Below, piece by piece: positions 46,564 through 56,322 of a stretch of 64,000 bases of DNA (position 1 is the stretch's first letter; each line of letters begins with the position of its first letter). The notes beneath the pieces were generated by a model. It saw nothing but the letters and a program-made list of their open reading frames with translations. It searched no databases and was not told where the DNA came from. The translations under genes and the position numbers were made by a program. The DNA is from Ohtaekwangia koreensis (GTDB lineage: Bacteria; Bacteroidota; Bacteroidia; Cytophagales; Cyclobacteriaceae): NCBI RefSeq assembly GCF_900167975.1, contig NZ_FUZU01000003.1, positions 1 through 64,000 of the forward strand, written 5' to 3'.

Positions 46564-47517
46564 TTAATGCTGATGTTTCTTGCCAGTGCTGCCATCTGTT
46601 GCTGCCTCATTACCGGATTTAGGCAACTGCGACACTTTGTAGTCAGCAATCAATGCAGGGTCACCAAATATATAGAATAACTTTTCTTTCATTGTTTGTG
46701 CCTGTATTACATCTTTAATCATGTCAACATATTCGTGGAAGTTGATATGTAGCGGGTTATGCTTGGTTGGGATGTTATGGGTAATGCCATATTGAACTAT
46801 AACTTCTTCCCGTTGGTATGTCCCAAACATTCTATCCCAAAAAATGAAGGTAGCTGCAAAATTTTTGTTGATGTACTGAGACTGTGACCCATGGTGAACA
46901 CGGTGATTGGACGGGGTTGCAAAAATATACTCAATCCAGGGATGAAGTTTTCGGATATACTCTGTGTGTACCCAGAATTGAAATAAAACAGCAACTTGGT
47001 TGGTTAAAAATATAATAACCGGATGAAACCCGATCAACGCCACAGGTAGTATAAATATAATTTTTACGTATTGTACCCAGCTCAAGCGAAAAGATACTGT
47101 CAGGTTATACTGTTCACCGGAATGATGCGGAATGTGAGACGCCCAAAAAAACCGAATATGATGTGAAATGCGATGTGTCCAGTAACTGCAAAAGTCGAAT
47201 ATAATATAACAAGGAATAAAAGTCCACCAGTTTAACTCCATGCGCCATGGCACCAGGTTATAAACTAACACAAACAAGAAGAAGAGAAGGGTTTTAATGC
47301 AAACGCCTATGGCAACATTCCCCAAGCCTACCAGGATGGATCCTATAGTCTCGTTGGTCTTATAATAATTTCTTTTTTGATGCGTCGATACAAGATACTC
47401 GATTAATACAAAAAGAAACATGACCGGTGCTGCATAAACGATAACATTCGGGGAGCTCTTTTCAAGCGTCTCCAAATCTTGCAGCGAAAGCTCGGCTGCT
47501 CCAAACAATTCATCCAT
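46564..47517 (-). CDS. Sterol desaturase/fatty acid hydroxylase-superfamily membrane protein
   Basis: 317 residues with four to six hydrophobic helices and the di-iron histidine clusters in the expected order: WTHRISHHIRFFWASHIPHH (HxxxHH then HxxHH) and later NHRVHHGSQSQYINKN (HxxHH). GTYQREE is also typical. The enzyme inserts oxygen into or desaturates lipid acyl chains or sterol-like substrates in the inner membrane. The Pro/Lys-rich His tail (GKKHQH) is dispensable-looking. A perfect inverted repeat lies just upstream. Confidence 0.92.
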   Translation of the reverse strand: MDELFGAAELSLQDLETLEKSSPNVIVYAAPVMFLFVLIEYLVSTHQKRNYYKTNETIGSILVGLGNVAIGVCIKTLLFFLFVLVYNLVPWRMELNWWTFIPCYIIFDFCSYWTHRISHHIRFFWASHIPHHSGEQYNLTVSFRLSWVQYVKIIFILPVALIGFHPVIIFLTNQVAVLFQFWVHTEYIRKLHPWIEYIFATPSNHRVHHGSQSQYINKNFAATFIFWDRMFGTYQREEVIVQYGITHNIPTKHNPLHINFHEYVDMIKDVIQAQTMKEKLFYIFGDPALIADYKVSQLPKSGNEAATDGSTGKKHQH

Positions 47518-47888
47518 TTATCGGGGTGTTAAGTTCTAGTATTATAATATTCTCTATAATACTATGCCGGTCTATCAATGACTAGCGGTTTCATCTACAG
47601 ATAGGAAGCACTTGAAAATTCATTCCATGACAAACATTACTCATTAGGCTTAACAGGAACAGGTTTGGTTAAGAGGCCATTTATCTACATTACTTGCAGA
47701 CAAAATCTATCATTCATTTTACAAACGAATATGCTTGGTATTTATTAGGCATCTTACAAAGATTATCTACAAATATACACAACTGTATACGTCTTAGGTG
47801 TAATGATACAACATCGTATGAAGCCTTTATACCAAGCTGCATAAACATGCAGCATACTTTTCGGACAGCCATAACGCAAACCTATATA
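47518..47888. other. Intergenic region between desaturase start and MEDS gene end
   Basis: It contains the inverted repeat described separately. No gene is supported in the rest. A 99-codon plus-strand frame that begins here runs into the MEDS gene and has random composition. Confidence 0.4.
47537..47564. promoter_or_regulatory. Perfect 10-bp inverted repeat upstream of the desaturase (possible operator)
   Basis: Arms TAGTATTATA (47537-47546) and TATAATACTA (47555-47564) around an 8-base spacer, 20 bases before the ATG at 47517. On the minus strand the arm nearer the gene provides a TATAATAC sequence, so the repeat overlaps a plausible promoter. Confidence 0.45.
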
Positions 47889-48530
47889 TTAACCAACTGC
47901 TTTCTGCGTAATCGTCCTATACAAAATGTTACCAGTTCCCTCCTCATTGGTTGTAATCATTTTAGAGTGAGTGCCGCAGATATGCATTACTGATTCAGTT
48001 GCATCCTGTGTAAAACCGCTTTGCGGATAGGCACAGAACAAGCAGAATGCTTGTGTTTCGCAGAACTTATTCCAGAGCTGCTCCAATCGTACTGTTGCCC
48101 CTACATGCCCCCTTGCCCATAGAACTGCTACCATCTCCCCGAAGGCGCGAACCGGACGTCCACCAAGTCTTGCTTTGGCGATAATATCGGAAACCAAATG
48201 CACAAAAAGCGTTTCGTCAGGCCAGTCGTTTACCATGAACTTAGAAAGCGTTGCCTCCGCGTCCAACGGAATATACAATTCGTTTTCAGATGTAACATCA
48301 AATCCAGCAAGCTGCAATTTGTAGTTTAAGGCCCGCAAGTGAGACGCCGTGGCAATGACAATTACACATTCTCCGGCATTTATACCACCTGCCACAAACC
48401 CCAGTAACAACTCCAAAAAGCTATCATCTGTTTCATAGATTTGAACCACATGGTCGCAGGGTGCTATCTCAGCCCAAAAGACATCGCTGTTTTCTTTTTG
48501 CCAATCACTATTCACTTGAAGTGCTCCCAT
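47889..48530 (-). CDS. MEDS-domain (DcmR-like sensory) protein
   Basis: 213 residues. The MEDS domain is visible as PCDHVVQIYETDDSFLELLL and GFVAGGINAGECVIVIATAS near the N-terminus, then LYIPLDAEATLSKFMVNDWP, RPVRAFGEMVAVLWARGH and CLFCAYPQSGF. This P-loop-less, RecA-like sensory domain is often paired with histidine kinases. Here it follows the PAS kinase by 30 bases on the same strand, and the pair probably signal together. Lacks a fused HTH or kinase. Confidence 0.9.
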   Translation of the reverse strand: MGALQVNSDWQKENSDVFWAEIAPCDHVVQIYETDDSFLELLLGFVAGGINAGECVIVIATASHLRALNYKLQLAGFDVTSENELYIPLDAEATLSKFMVNDWPDETLFVHLVSDIIAKARLGGRPVRAFGEMVAVLWARGHVGATVRLEQLWNKFCETQAFCLFCAYPQSGFTQDATESVMHICGTHSKMITTNEEGTGNILYRTITQKAVG

Positions 48531-48560
48531 AATTTTTTAGTTTCATTAGATATCAGATGA

Positions 48561-50523
48561 CTATACTGTTGCTTGTGAACATGGAAGATATATATGAAAG
48601 GTGGAGCCCTCGTTTATTTTACCTTCGGCCGTCATCCTTCCATGATGTCCTCCAATGATTTTTTTACAGATCGCAAGACCTATACCTGTTCCTTCAACCT
48701 GAGATTTACTGTGAAGTCTGTTAAATATTTCAAAAATCTTCTCAGCATGCTCAGCATGGAAACCAATTCCATTGTCTGAAACGGTAATGTCGTAGAAGTC
48801 CTGCGAATCGTGCATGCCTGGGAGCTGTGTATTGCGTACTATACTGCATTGAAATACAATTTGAGGAGTAGAGGATTCTTTGGAAAACTTAAGTGCATTA
48901 CTGATCAGGTTTAGAAACACCTGGTGAAACTGAAAACGAATCACCGGTAAGGTTGGCAATCCTTTATTTTCAATGCGGGCACCGGTTTGTTCAATCTTTA
49001 CTTCAAACTCCGTTATTACTTCCTGGAGGAGTTGATTCAAGTCTGTTAATTCAAGGCCACTCTCGATGTTTGTAGTTTTGGAATATAAAAGTATATCCTG
49101 GATAAGCGCGCGCATCCTGTTGGAGGCAGACTGAATCTTATCGATATAATCTTTGCTCCGGGATGAAAGCTTATCTCCATCTGAATACACAACGCGATCA
49201 ATAAATGTTTGAATCTTCCGCAAAGGCTCCTGTAAGTCATGACTGGCTATATGTGCAAAAGACGAAAGCTCATTGTTGATTTTTTCAAGCTCATGATTTT
49301 TCATGATCAGTGCTTTCTCTGCCTTTCTTAATTCCAGGTTTCTTTTCCGCAAGTCATCGGTTCGGTTAAGCACCATTTTTTCAAGAGAAGATTTTATTTC
49401 CTCCTGAACAGATATATCTTGAATAATTCCGGTATACCCGGTGAATCGATTATTAGCATCAAACTGCGGAATGGAGTTAGCATAACAAACGATGGTCCTG
49501 CCAGTGGAACTTTCTATTCTGAATTTAGCTTCAAAAGTCTTTTTTTCAGATAGCGATTTTCTCCACGCAGTTTCTATATTTCTTCTATCGTCCGGATGAA
49601 TAACGTTGAGCCATTGGCTGCCCCAGACCATCTTCATTTTTTTTCCCGGTCAGCTCACTCCATTTACTATTGAGAAAAATACATAACCCATTCTCATCTG
49701 TAGTCCATATAATTACCGGGACCAAATTACTCATCACTTTAAAGCGTTCTTGATTTTCACGCATTGCCTTGGCAGCAAGTTTTTGAGCCGTGATATCAAT
49801 TGTAAAACAACGGGTATGGACAAATTCACCATCCTTCCATAGTACACTTGAATTAATGGTGACAAAGCGAGATGATCCATCTTTACAGAGCAGCTCTGCT
49901 TCGCAGTTTTTAATTATTTCTTTCTTGCGAAGCTTACACAAGATTTCTTGTATTATTTGTTGATTCTTATGAAAGCGTGTTATAGGTTGACCTATATATT
50001 CATCGGGCTCATATCCCAACATCGTTAGTTCTTCGCGATTAGCCCAGATAATGATTCCATCTTCATTTACCCAATGTAAACCTATCGTTGCATTTTCAAA
50101 GTAGTCATGCAGCGACCGTTCAACATCAAGTTCTGAACTAATGTCGGATGCATAAAAAATAAACCCACTAACCTTTTGATTGTAATCAAACTCTGGCCGA
50201 ATGTCTACCTCCATACAACGATATTCTCCATCGTGTTGAAAGGAAATGGTTAGGTGAGCAGGTTCACCAACCAAAGTTTTACCTAAATACCGTTGAATTT
50301 GATTAAAGATTTGTTCACCTATAATTATCGGAAAGGAGTTTCCAGCGGGATCATCGATGCGGGAAAACCATTTTCTAAAACCTTGATTAGCGTATTGCAC
50401 CACCATGTTACAATCAACGCGGGCAATAAGCGCTGGTATAAAATCAATAAGCTTATCGAAAGACACTGATTGTTCCGAGAGATTTTGCTCAGATAAAGAA
50501 ACATTGCTTACTTCTAATCTCAT
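48561..50523 (-). pseudogene. Multi-PAS histidine kinase interrupted by a frameshift
   Basis: The frame from the ATG at 50523 (a TTG further up at 50583 is possible) carries PAS domains starting near IPALIARVDCNMVVQYANQG and ATIGLHWVNEDGIIIWANRE. A third PAS begins IIWTTDENGLCIFLNSKWSELT. It then runs out of frame after an A8 run (49637-49644) and stops at 49585. The other frame picks up as VWGSQWLNVIHPDDRRN, finishing the third PAS, then HisKA (FAHIASHDLQEPLRKIQTF) and HATPase (VSDNGIGFHAEHAEKIFEIF, GTGIGLAICKKIIGGHHG) to 48561. Removing one A gives a single 653-residue kinase. Pseudogene, slippage gene or sequencing error. Confidence 0.85.
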
Positions 50524-51255
50524 CTCACAGGGGTATACCGTTCCCCTATAAAAGTGCTGGACAATCGAGTACTTCAAGGGCAATTGTTATAACTCCTAAT
50601 AAATCATGCCAACAATAAAAAATACTTCTAGAGTCCCGTCAAATACTCAAGAAAAACTTAAGTTCATACTAGTTTGTGGAACTGTTTACTCAATCAAAAG
50701 GCCGGATTCGACCTAGCTTTTACACCGCATCCTTACCGGTGTCTATAGCTAAAACAACAGTATAGTTTACATATATGATGAGTTACTTCAACTCCAAAAA
50801 AAGGTTCGATAATTTCAATAGACTTCCCGGACAGGATATACCAGATAATACCGCGATGGGAACAACCGATTCAAGGTTATACCACCATAAACTGAATATA
50901 CCCCGGCTGCATCACCTTGGAAATGATACACAAAATAAAAGCTGTTGGAACTCACTCTTCCCCTATCGACTATAGGTTTGAACTTCTTGCTTTTAGTCTT
51001 GCGAAAGACACCCATAAATATTAAACTCGAATGTGATAAATATTGGCATTGGGCAATCGATGCGCATCGCTATGGCTATATAGCAGTGATTTATATACCG
51101 TTATTATCTGAGAGAGTAGACCTTATTGATTGTTCATTCCCGTCTACATTCACTGGTAGCGAGCAATAAGATTGGGCAGTCGAACCTGCCAGGAACAAGG
51201 AAACAAGGACGTATTATAAACTATAAAAGTATTATAAACTATAAAATATCTCACC
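50524..51255. other. Large intergenic region between the PAS kinase and the T9SS repeat protein
   Basis: 732 bases with no supported gene. Short frames on both strands between 50775 and 51169 have no recognisable features. The right end has an exact 18-base tandem duplication (see separate entry) directly before the T9SS protein start. Confidence 0.45.
51211..51246. repeat. 18-bp perfect tandem duplication before the T9SS repeat protein
   Basis: The unit GTATTATAAACTATAAAA occurs twice in a row (51211-51228 and 51229-51246), ending 10 bases before the ATG at 51256. It lies in the probable promoter/5' UTR. Confidence 0.7.
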
Positions 51256-54200
51256 ATGAAAATTCGGGCTGGCCTGTTGTCCTTCTTTTTGTTATGCAGC
51301 ACTTATATATATAGTCAACGTTACTGGGTTGCATCTACTTCTTCGAACTGGAATAATACGGCTAATTGGTCTGCAACTTCTGGTGGTATAGGAGGAGCTT
51401 CTGTTCCGGGCGCATCAGACGCCGTTGTATTTAATGGAGCGGGTGGCCTGCAAGGAAATTGTATACTGGACATAGCCCCTACTGTATCCTCGGTTACTGT
51501 AAATGGATATAGCGGCACGATTGATCTGAACGGATTCAACCTGATAAGCTCCGGAACGACAGCAGCTACTTTTACAACGGGTTTAATCACGAATGGAGGC
51601 GCACCAGCAACCATTACCATAAATACTACAGGTATAGCAACTTTTAACGGCACACACTTTGGTATAAGTACCGCTATAGCTCCTCTTGTAACCTGTACGG
51701 CCAGCCAGGTATATCTCAACGGCTCTATATTCTTCGGCACAACATATCTTGAGAAAACGGGTGGCACAAATAATTTAGGATCCGGAGGAAATACATTTCA
51801 TGGCACCACCACCCTTGCAAATTCCGGAAGCGCATACCTGGCAACAGGATTTAGTTCTCCCGATGTTTTTAATGCTGATCTTACCGTAACCAATACAGGT
51901 TCATCCTTCATTGGTCTTGCTGACAACACACTCAATAACATGTTTAATGGCAACATCATCGTTAACTCTTCCGGTAGCGGTTCCGGTTTTTTTTCAGGAA
52001 TATTATTTGCCAACGGTCCTGGCGCAACCGGCACAAAATCCTCTTACCTGGCTAACGGAAAAACAATCAGCGTGGGCACGGGCTACACATCCGGTACACT
52101 TTCATTGGCAGGATTTCATCAGGCAGATGCCGCTACAGCGCTAAGCTTAACGACCACAGGTTCAAGTGTACTATATATTGGTCCTTCTACCGCTTTCGCC
52201 GGCAACGTAATGTTTAAAGCTCCACAGGTATACCTACAGGGATGCACCTATAGTGGCACTGCTTATCTTGAAAAAAGTGGCGGCACCAATAATCTTGGTA
52301 CAGGAGGAAATACATTTCAGTCTGCAGCAACCATTGTCAATTCCGGAAGCGCATTCCTGGCTACCGGATATAACAACGCGGATACTTTCAATGGTGACCT
52401 TATCGTAACCAATACCGGAACAGGATGGGTTGCTATGGCCGATAATGCAAGCGCAAGTATATTCAATGGGAATATCACAGTTAATTCTACCAATGCAGGT
52501 GCCAATGCAGGCATTACATTCGGCAATGGTCCGGGTACGAATGTGGCAGCTACCCTTGCCAGTGGTAAGACTATTACGGTAGGCTCCGGCTTCTCGGCTG
52601 GCAAACTTTTACTGAGGCGATTTGTACAGTCTGGCAGCACTGCACAAAATCTTACCTTCACAGGAACCGCAGCTTTATACCTGGGGCCGTACTCAACATT
52701 TAATGGCGCTGTCACATTTATCACACCACAGGTATACCTGCAAGGTGCCACCTATAACAACACCAGCTATATACAGAAGAATGGCGGCACTAATAACGCA
52801 GGTGCAGGCGGAAACATTTTCAATAGCACTACTACACTGGTAAATTCAGGAAGTGGCTGGCTGGAAACTGCTACAACAACTGCAGATATTTTCAATGGAG
52901 ACGTAACGCTGACCAATACAGGTTCTTCAATTATTTCAATGGCTTCAGCTACTGCCGGAAATATGTTTAATGGAAACATCATTGTAAACAGTACCTCTGG
53001 TATAGGAATCAGATTTGCCAACAACACTACCACCGGAGCGGCAACATTGGCAAGCGGAAAAACCATAACCGTTGGCAGTACTGGTTTTAGTGCGGGAACA
53101 TTAACATTGCAAAAATTCACACAATCCGGTAGTACTGCACAGAATATGGCACTTACTGGAACGGCCACATTAACCTTGGGGCCGTCTTCGGTTTTTAATG
53201 GTAATATTATTTTTACAGGCCCTCGTATTCTTTTGAATGGAAGTATATATAATGGAACCGCTTCGATCACAAAGAATGGAACAACAACCAATACTTGTGA
53301 TGGTGGCAATGTATTCAACGCTACCACGAGCTTGACCAACAGCAGCGATGCAATATGGCTTTTTGCCAATATCACGGGTGATACATTTAACGGCCCGGTT
53401 ACATTCTCACAGACCTCGACTGGTGCATTGCAACCTGCCTATAATGGCACCAATTCTTTTTACGATAATCTCATCGTAAGTAGTGCCAACGTTGTGACAC
53501 TTGGATCAGGTACAGGTGTTGTTCAATTTGCTGGCAGCAACAATCAAACAATTACTTCTGCAAGTTCAATTCCGGTGATCCAGCGATTGACGATGAGTAA
53601 AGCATCGGGCGCCAATACAATTACACTAAACACGCCTATAAATATAGGGTCAACAGCAACACTCACTACGGGTATAATTAACACAACGACTTCCAACTAC
53701 CTTAATTTCTTAGCAGGTAGTACGGTTAACGGAGCGAGCAATGCAAGCTATATCAATGGACCCGTGCGAAAGACGGGCAACACAGCGTTTATATTCCCGA
53801 CCGGCAATGCATCTACATATCGCTCCATTGCTATATCTGCGCCCGCCGTTGGCAGTGATGTTTTCACTGCTCAATATTTTAAAACCAGCCAGGCCTTTGG
53901 TGATCAAAGTACATTCACGGCTCCACTGGTAAGAGTGAGCGGCTGCGAGTATTGGACACTTGACAGAACCGTTGGAACTTCCAATGTAAATGTTACACTT
54001 AGTTGGAACAGTTCGGGCTGTACCGGTCCCTATATAACGGATCTGTCTGCATTGCTTGTAGCGCGGTGGAATGGAAGTGCCTGGGTTACGCAAGGTAATG
54101 GAGGAACGAGTGGAGATGCTACAGCCGGAACGATCGTTACTACTCCGGCAGTAACAACCTTTAGTCCTTTTGCACTGGGTTCAACTTCTCCGAATAATCC

Positions 54201-54759
54201 CCTACCTGTAAAGCTACTCTCCTTTACCGCTGATCAAAAAGGAGACAAAGTATTGCTGGAGTGGAAAACTGTATGGGAGAAGGATAACGATTTCTTTGTC
54301 ATTGAGCGATCTTCTGACGGATTGAATTATCATACCGTAGGTAGACAGCCTGCTTCAGGTAATAGTAGTATCATACAACATTATATCATGGAAGATCATA
54401 CACCTTACCTGGGAAGATCTTACTATCGGATTAAGCAAACCGATGTGAATGGTGCTACTGAATATTTAGACACAAAAACGATTACCATACGGAAAGAAGA
54501 GAACATTTCGGTATTTCCAAACCCGTTTGATGGCGAGAATATAAATTTTCTGGTTACCGGATTTAAAGAAGGTAAATGCAATTATCTAATCCTTGATATC
54601 TCAGGAGTTCAGAGGTTAAGCGGAGAAGTCCTCATTAGCGGAAAAGAGAACGATCCTTACAAAGAAAAATTATCGGAGGCACTCGCTGCAGGTATATATT
54701 ATCTTCAACTATATAAAGATAATTTTTCAAAAACCATAAAACTGATTGTCCGTCCGTAG
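51256..54759 (+). CDS. Repeat-rich T9SS-secreted surface protein
   Basis: 1167 residues. Signal peptide LLSFFLLCSTYIYSQ, then a G8/autotransporter-like beta-helical start (RYWVASTSSNWNNTANWSAT). About four copies of a ~165-170 residue unit follow, each with QVYLQG..Y, GGTNN.G.GGN.F and LASGKTITVG. Copies begin near nt 51708, 52226, 52729 and 53224. After the beta-helix comes a linker with PLPVKLLSFTA and an FN3-like adhesin segment (FVIERSSDGLNYHTVG). A type A T9SS tail ends it (SVFPNPFDGENINF, ILDISGVQRLSGEV, AAGIYYLQLYKDNFSKTIKL). Glycine, Asn and Thr dominate. Probably a cell-surface or secreted filamentous protein; no enzymatic motif is seen. Confidence 0.9.
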   Translation: MKIRAGLLSFFLLCSTYIYSQRYWVASTSSNWNNTANWSATSGGIGGASVPGASDAVVFNGAGGLQGNCILDIAPTVSSVTVNGYSGTIDLNGFNLISSGTTAATFTTGLITNGGAPATITINTTGIATFNGTHFGISTAIAPLVTCTASQVYLNGSIFFGTTYLEKTGGTNNLGSGGNTFHGTTTLANSGSAYLATGFSSPDVFNADLTVTNTGSSFIGLADNTLNNMFNGNIIVNSSGSGSGFFSGILFANGPGATGTKSSYLANGKTISVGTGYTSGTLSLAGFHQADAATALSLTTTGSSVLYIGPSTAFAGNVMFKAPQVYLQGCTYSGTAYLEKSGGTNNLGTGGNTFQSAATIVNSGSAFLATGYNNADTFNGDLIVTNTGTGWVAMADNASASIFNGNITVNSTNAGANAGITFGNGPGTNVAATLASGKTITVGSGFSAGKLLLRRFVQSGSTAQNLTFTGTAALYLGPYSTFNGAVTFITPQVYLQGATYNNTSYIQKNGGTNNAGAGGNIFNSTTTLVNSGSGWLETATTTADIFNGDVTLTNTGSSIISMASATAGNMFNGNIIVNSTSGIGIRFANNTTTGAATLASGKTITVGSTGFSAGTLTLQKFTQSGSTAQNMALTGTATLTLGPSSVFNGNIIFTGPRILLNGSIYNGTASITKNGTTTNTCDGGNVFNATTSLTNSSDAIWLFANITGDTFNGPVTFSQTSTGALQPAYNGTNSFYDNLIVSSANVVTLGSGTGVVQFAGSNNQTITSASSIPVIQRLTMSKASGANTITLNTPINIGSTATLTTGIINTTTSNYLNFLAGSTVNGASNASYINGPVRKTGNTAFIFPTGNASTYRSIAISAPAVGSDVFTAQYFKTSQAFGDQSTFTAPLVRVSGCEYWTLDRTVGTSNVNVTLSWNSSGCTGPYITDLSALLVARWNGSAWVTQGNGGTSGDATAGTIVTTPAVTTFSPFALGSTSPNNPLPVKLLSFTADQKGDKVLLEWKTVWEKDNDFFVIERSSDGLNYHTVGRQPASGNSSIIQHYIMEDHTPYLGRSYYRIKQTDVNGATEYLDTKTITIRKEENISVFPNPFDGENINFLVTGFKEGKCNYLILDISGVQRLSGEVLISGKENDPYKEKLSEALAAGIYYLQLYKDNFSKTIKLIVRP

Positions 54760-55114
54760 CACGGTTTATGGTTATAGAAGACACCGTGCACTCCGTGTCT
54801 TTATACAACGTCTCCCCTAGAGCATACAGCGCGTCAGCATAAGAGTATGTACTTTATTTCATATGTCATTGTATGTGTATTTACCTTGCGCGTCAATTAC
54901 CGTGCTTTGGTATCTTTAATCAAGTCAGGTTAAGTATATCCACAATCTATTCAAAGATAATTCGCTGCATATATAGATTGAATTTCGACATGTCATGAGT
55001 CCGCTGTGTTATCATTGAGTAAAGAAATTTTCATGGATAATAGTAGGAAAATATAGCCACCGATGTTCTTATATTTGGGCAATTGTCTCAATACCAAAGA
55101 CTCGATTATTAAAA
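54760..55114. other. Intergenic region before the SPFH operon
   Basis: A small stem AGACAC/GTGTCT (54779-54800) and an overlapping GCACGGT/ACCGTGC pair follow the T9SS gene and could act as a weak terminator. A candidate -7 element for the SPFH operon lies at 55070. No gene is seen. Confidence 0.4.
55070..55077 (+). promoter_or_regulatory. Candidate -7 promoter element of the SPFH operon
   Basis: TATATTTG matches the Bacteroidota TANNTTTG element 37 bases before the ATG at 55115. A clean TTTG at the -33 position is not evident. Confidence 0.4.
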
Positions 55115-56059
55115 ATGAATATGAATTCACCATTTATTGAAATAATAGAAGCTACCACACCAGATCCAAATCTTTTGATGTGGAAATTTGCAGATGAAGA
55201 TAAAGAAATTAAGAATGGAGCAAAGCTTACTGTTCGAGAATCTCAGATAGCTGTTTTTCTAAATGAAGGTAAACTCGCAGATGTTTTTCAGCCGGGGCTT
55301 CATACGTTAAGCACTGAGAACATTCCTGTCATAACTCGTTTGAAAGGTTGGAAATATGGATTCAGCAGTCCGTTTAAAGCAGATGTATATTTTGTAAATA
55401 CCCGGCAGTTTGTTAACAACAAATGGGGCACACCTGCACCCATTATGATGAGAGACCCGGAGTTTGGTCAAGTTAGGGTTCGTGCCTTCGGTACATTTGA
55501 TATTCAAGTAAAAGACCTTGCTATATTCTTTCGTCAATATGCAGGTTCATACCAGACCTTTAATATTTTCGAATTGCAACATGAACTTCGGGATTTTATT
55601 GCACCAAAATTCGGAGAGGTGCTCGCGCAGCAAAATATATCCGTTAAAGATATAGCAGGAAGTGTGACAGAATTGGGTAAGAAAATAGAACCATTTCTAA
55701 AACCATATTTCGCTCAATTCGGAATTGAGTTGATTTCATTTACCATCACAAGTGTTACACTACCCGATGAAGTTTCAGCTCACTATGACAAGATAACCAA
55801 TATGAATATGGTATCCGACATGGACAAGTTTACCAAATTCAATACTGCGCAAGCTATAGGTGAGAAGGGAACTGCTTTAAATGAAGCCACTACCAATGCT
55901 ATGGCCATGGGAATGATGATGAATAAAATGCAACACGTTAATCAACCTCCGGACGACATTACCGCCAAACTACAAAAATTAAAAACGCTTTTTGAATCTG
56001 GCTTGATAGACGAAGCAGAGTATAAAGCAAAAAAAGCAGACCTGATTGATAAACTATAA
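55115..56059 (+). CDS. SPFH-domain protein with C-terminal SHOCT motif (YdjI-like)
   Basis: 314 residues. The SPFH (virion-core-protein-like) region covers about 20-240: TVRESQIAVFLNEGKLADVF, PGLHTLSTENIPVITRLKGW, VRVRAFGTFDIQVKDLAIFF, LISFTITSVTLPDEVS. The helical C-terminus then leads to a SHOCT motif (ITAKLQKLKTLFESGLIDEA and EYKAKKADLIDKL). No transmembrane helix is seen, so it is probably a membrane-peripheral scaffold. In Bacillus the homologue YdjI works with zinc-ribbon and PspA proteins in envelope stress (established knowledge). Here it heads a tight four-gene unit. Confidence 0.9.
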   Translation: MNMNSPFIEIIEATTPDPNLLMWKFADEDKEIKNGAKLTVRESQIAVFLNEGKLADVFQPGLHTLSTENIPVITRLKGWKYGFSSPFKADVYFVNTRQFVNNKWGTPAPIMMRDPEFGQVRVRAFGTFDIQVKDLAIFFRQYAGSYQTFNIFELQHELRDFIAPKFGEVLAQQNISVKDIAGSVTELGKKIEPFLKPYFAQFGIELISFTITSVTLPDEVSAHYDKITNMNMVSDMDKFTKFNTAQAIGEKGTALNEATTNAMAMGMMMNKMQHVNQPPDDITAKLQKLKTLFESGLIDEAEYKAKKADLIDKL

Positions 56060-56067
56060 AAACTGAG

Positions 56068-56319
56068 ATGGAAGAAAATAAAAAAACTCTTTCACTGCTG
56101 GAACGAATGAAACAAAAGGCCGTGGAGCAGAAATCGTATGGAGGAGAATTTACTGAAGAACCTGCAAAAGTGAATGCAAGGACCTGCCAGAATTGTGGCG
56201 CGGGAAGATCTCAACAAGATGGACTGACACATTGTGCTTACTGTGGATTTGAATTTCTATCGGTAAAGCTTACCGATGGCATCAACATCAAAAAAGAAGA
56301 TAATACTCAAAACATTTAA
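56068..56319 (+). CDS. Small zinc-ribbon protein
   Basis: 83 residues. A Lys/Glu-rich helical N-terminus (LSLLERMKQKAVEQKS) precedes one rubredoxin-like zinc ribbon: Cys40-x2-Cys43 and Cys56-x2-Cys59 (CQNCGAGRSQQDGLTHCAYC). It lies 8 bases after the SPFH gene and 3 bases before the next. Likely a zinc-binding partner or adaptor of the operon. No family name known to me. Confidence 0.85.
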   Translation: MEENKKTLSLLERMKQKAVEQKSYGGEFTEEPAKVNARTCQNCGAGRSQQDGLTHCAYCGFEFLSVKLTDGINIKKEDNTQNI

Positions 56320-56322
56320 ACT

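Noticed and set aside
52767-53375. 202-codon minus-strand frame with a clean-looking hydrophobic sequence
   Set aside because: It is antisense to the repeat region of the T9SS protein; the repeat composition (Thr/Gly/Asn codons) yields Val/Pro/Leu-rich antisense frames.
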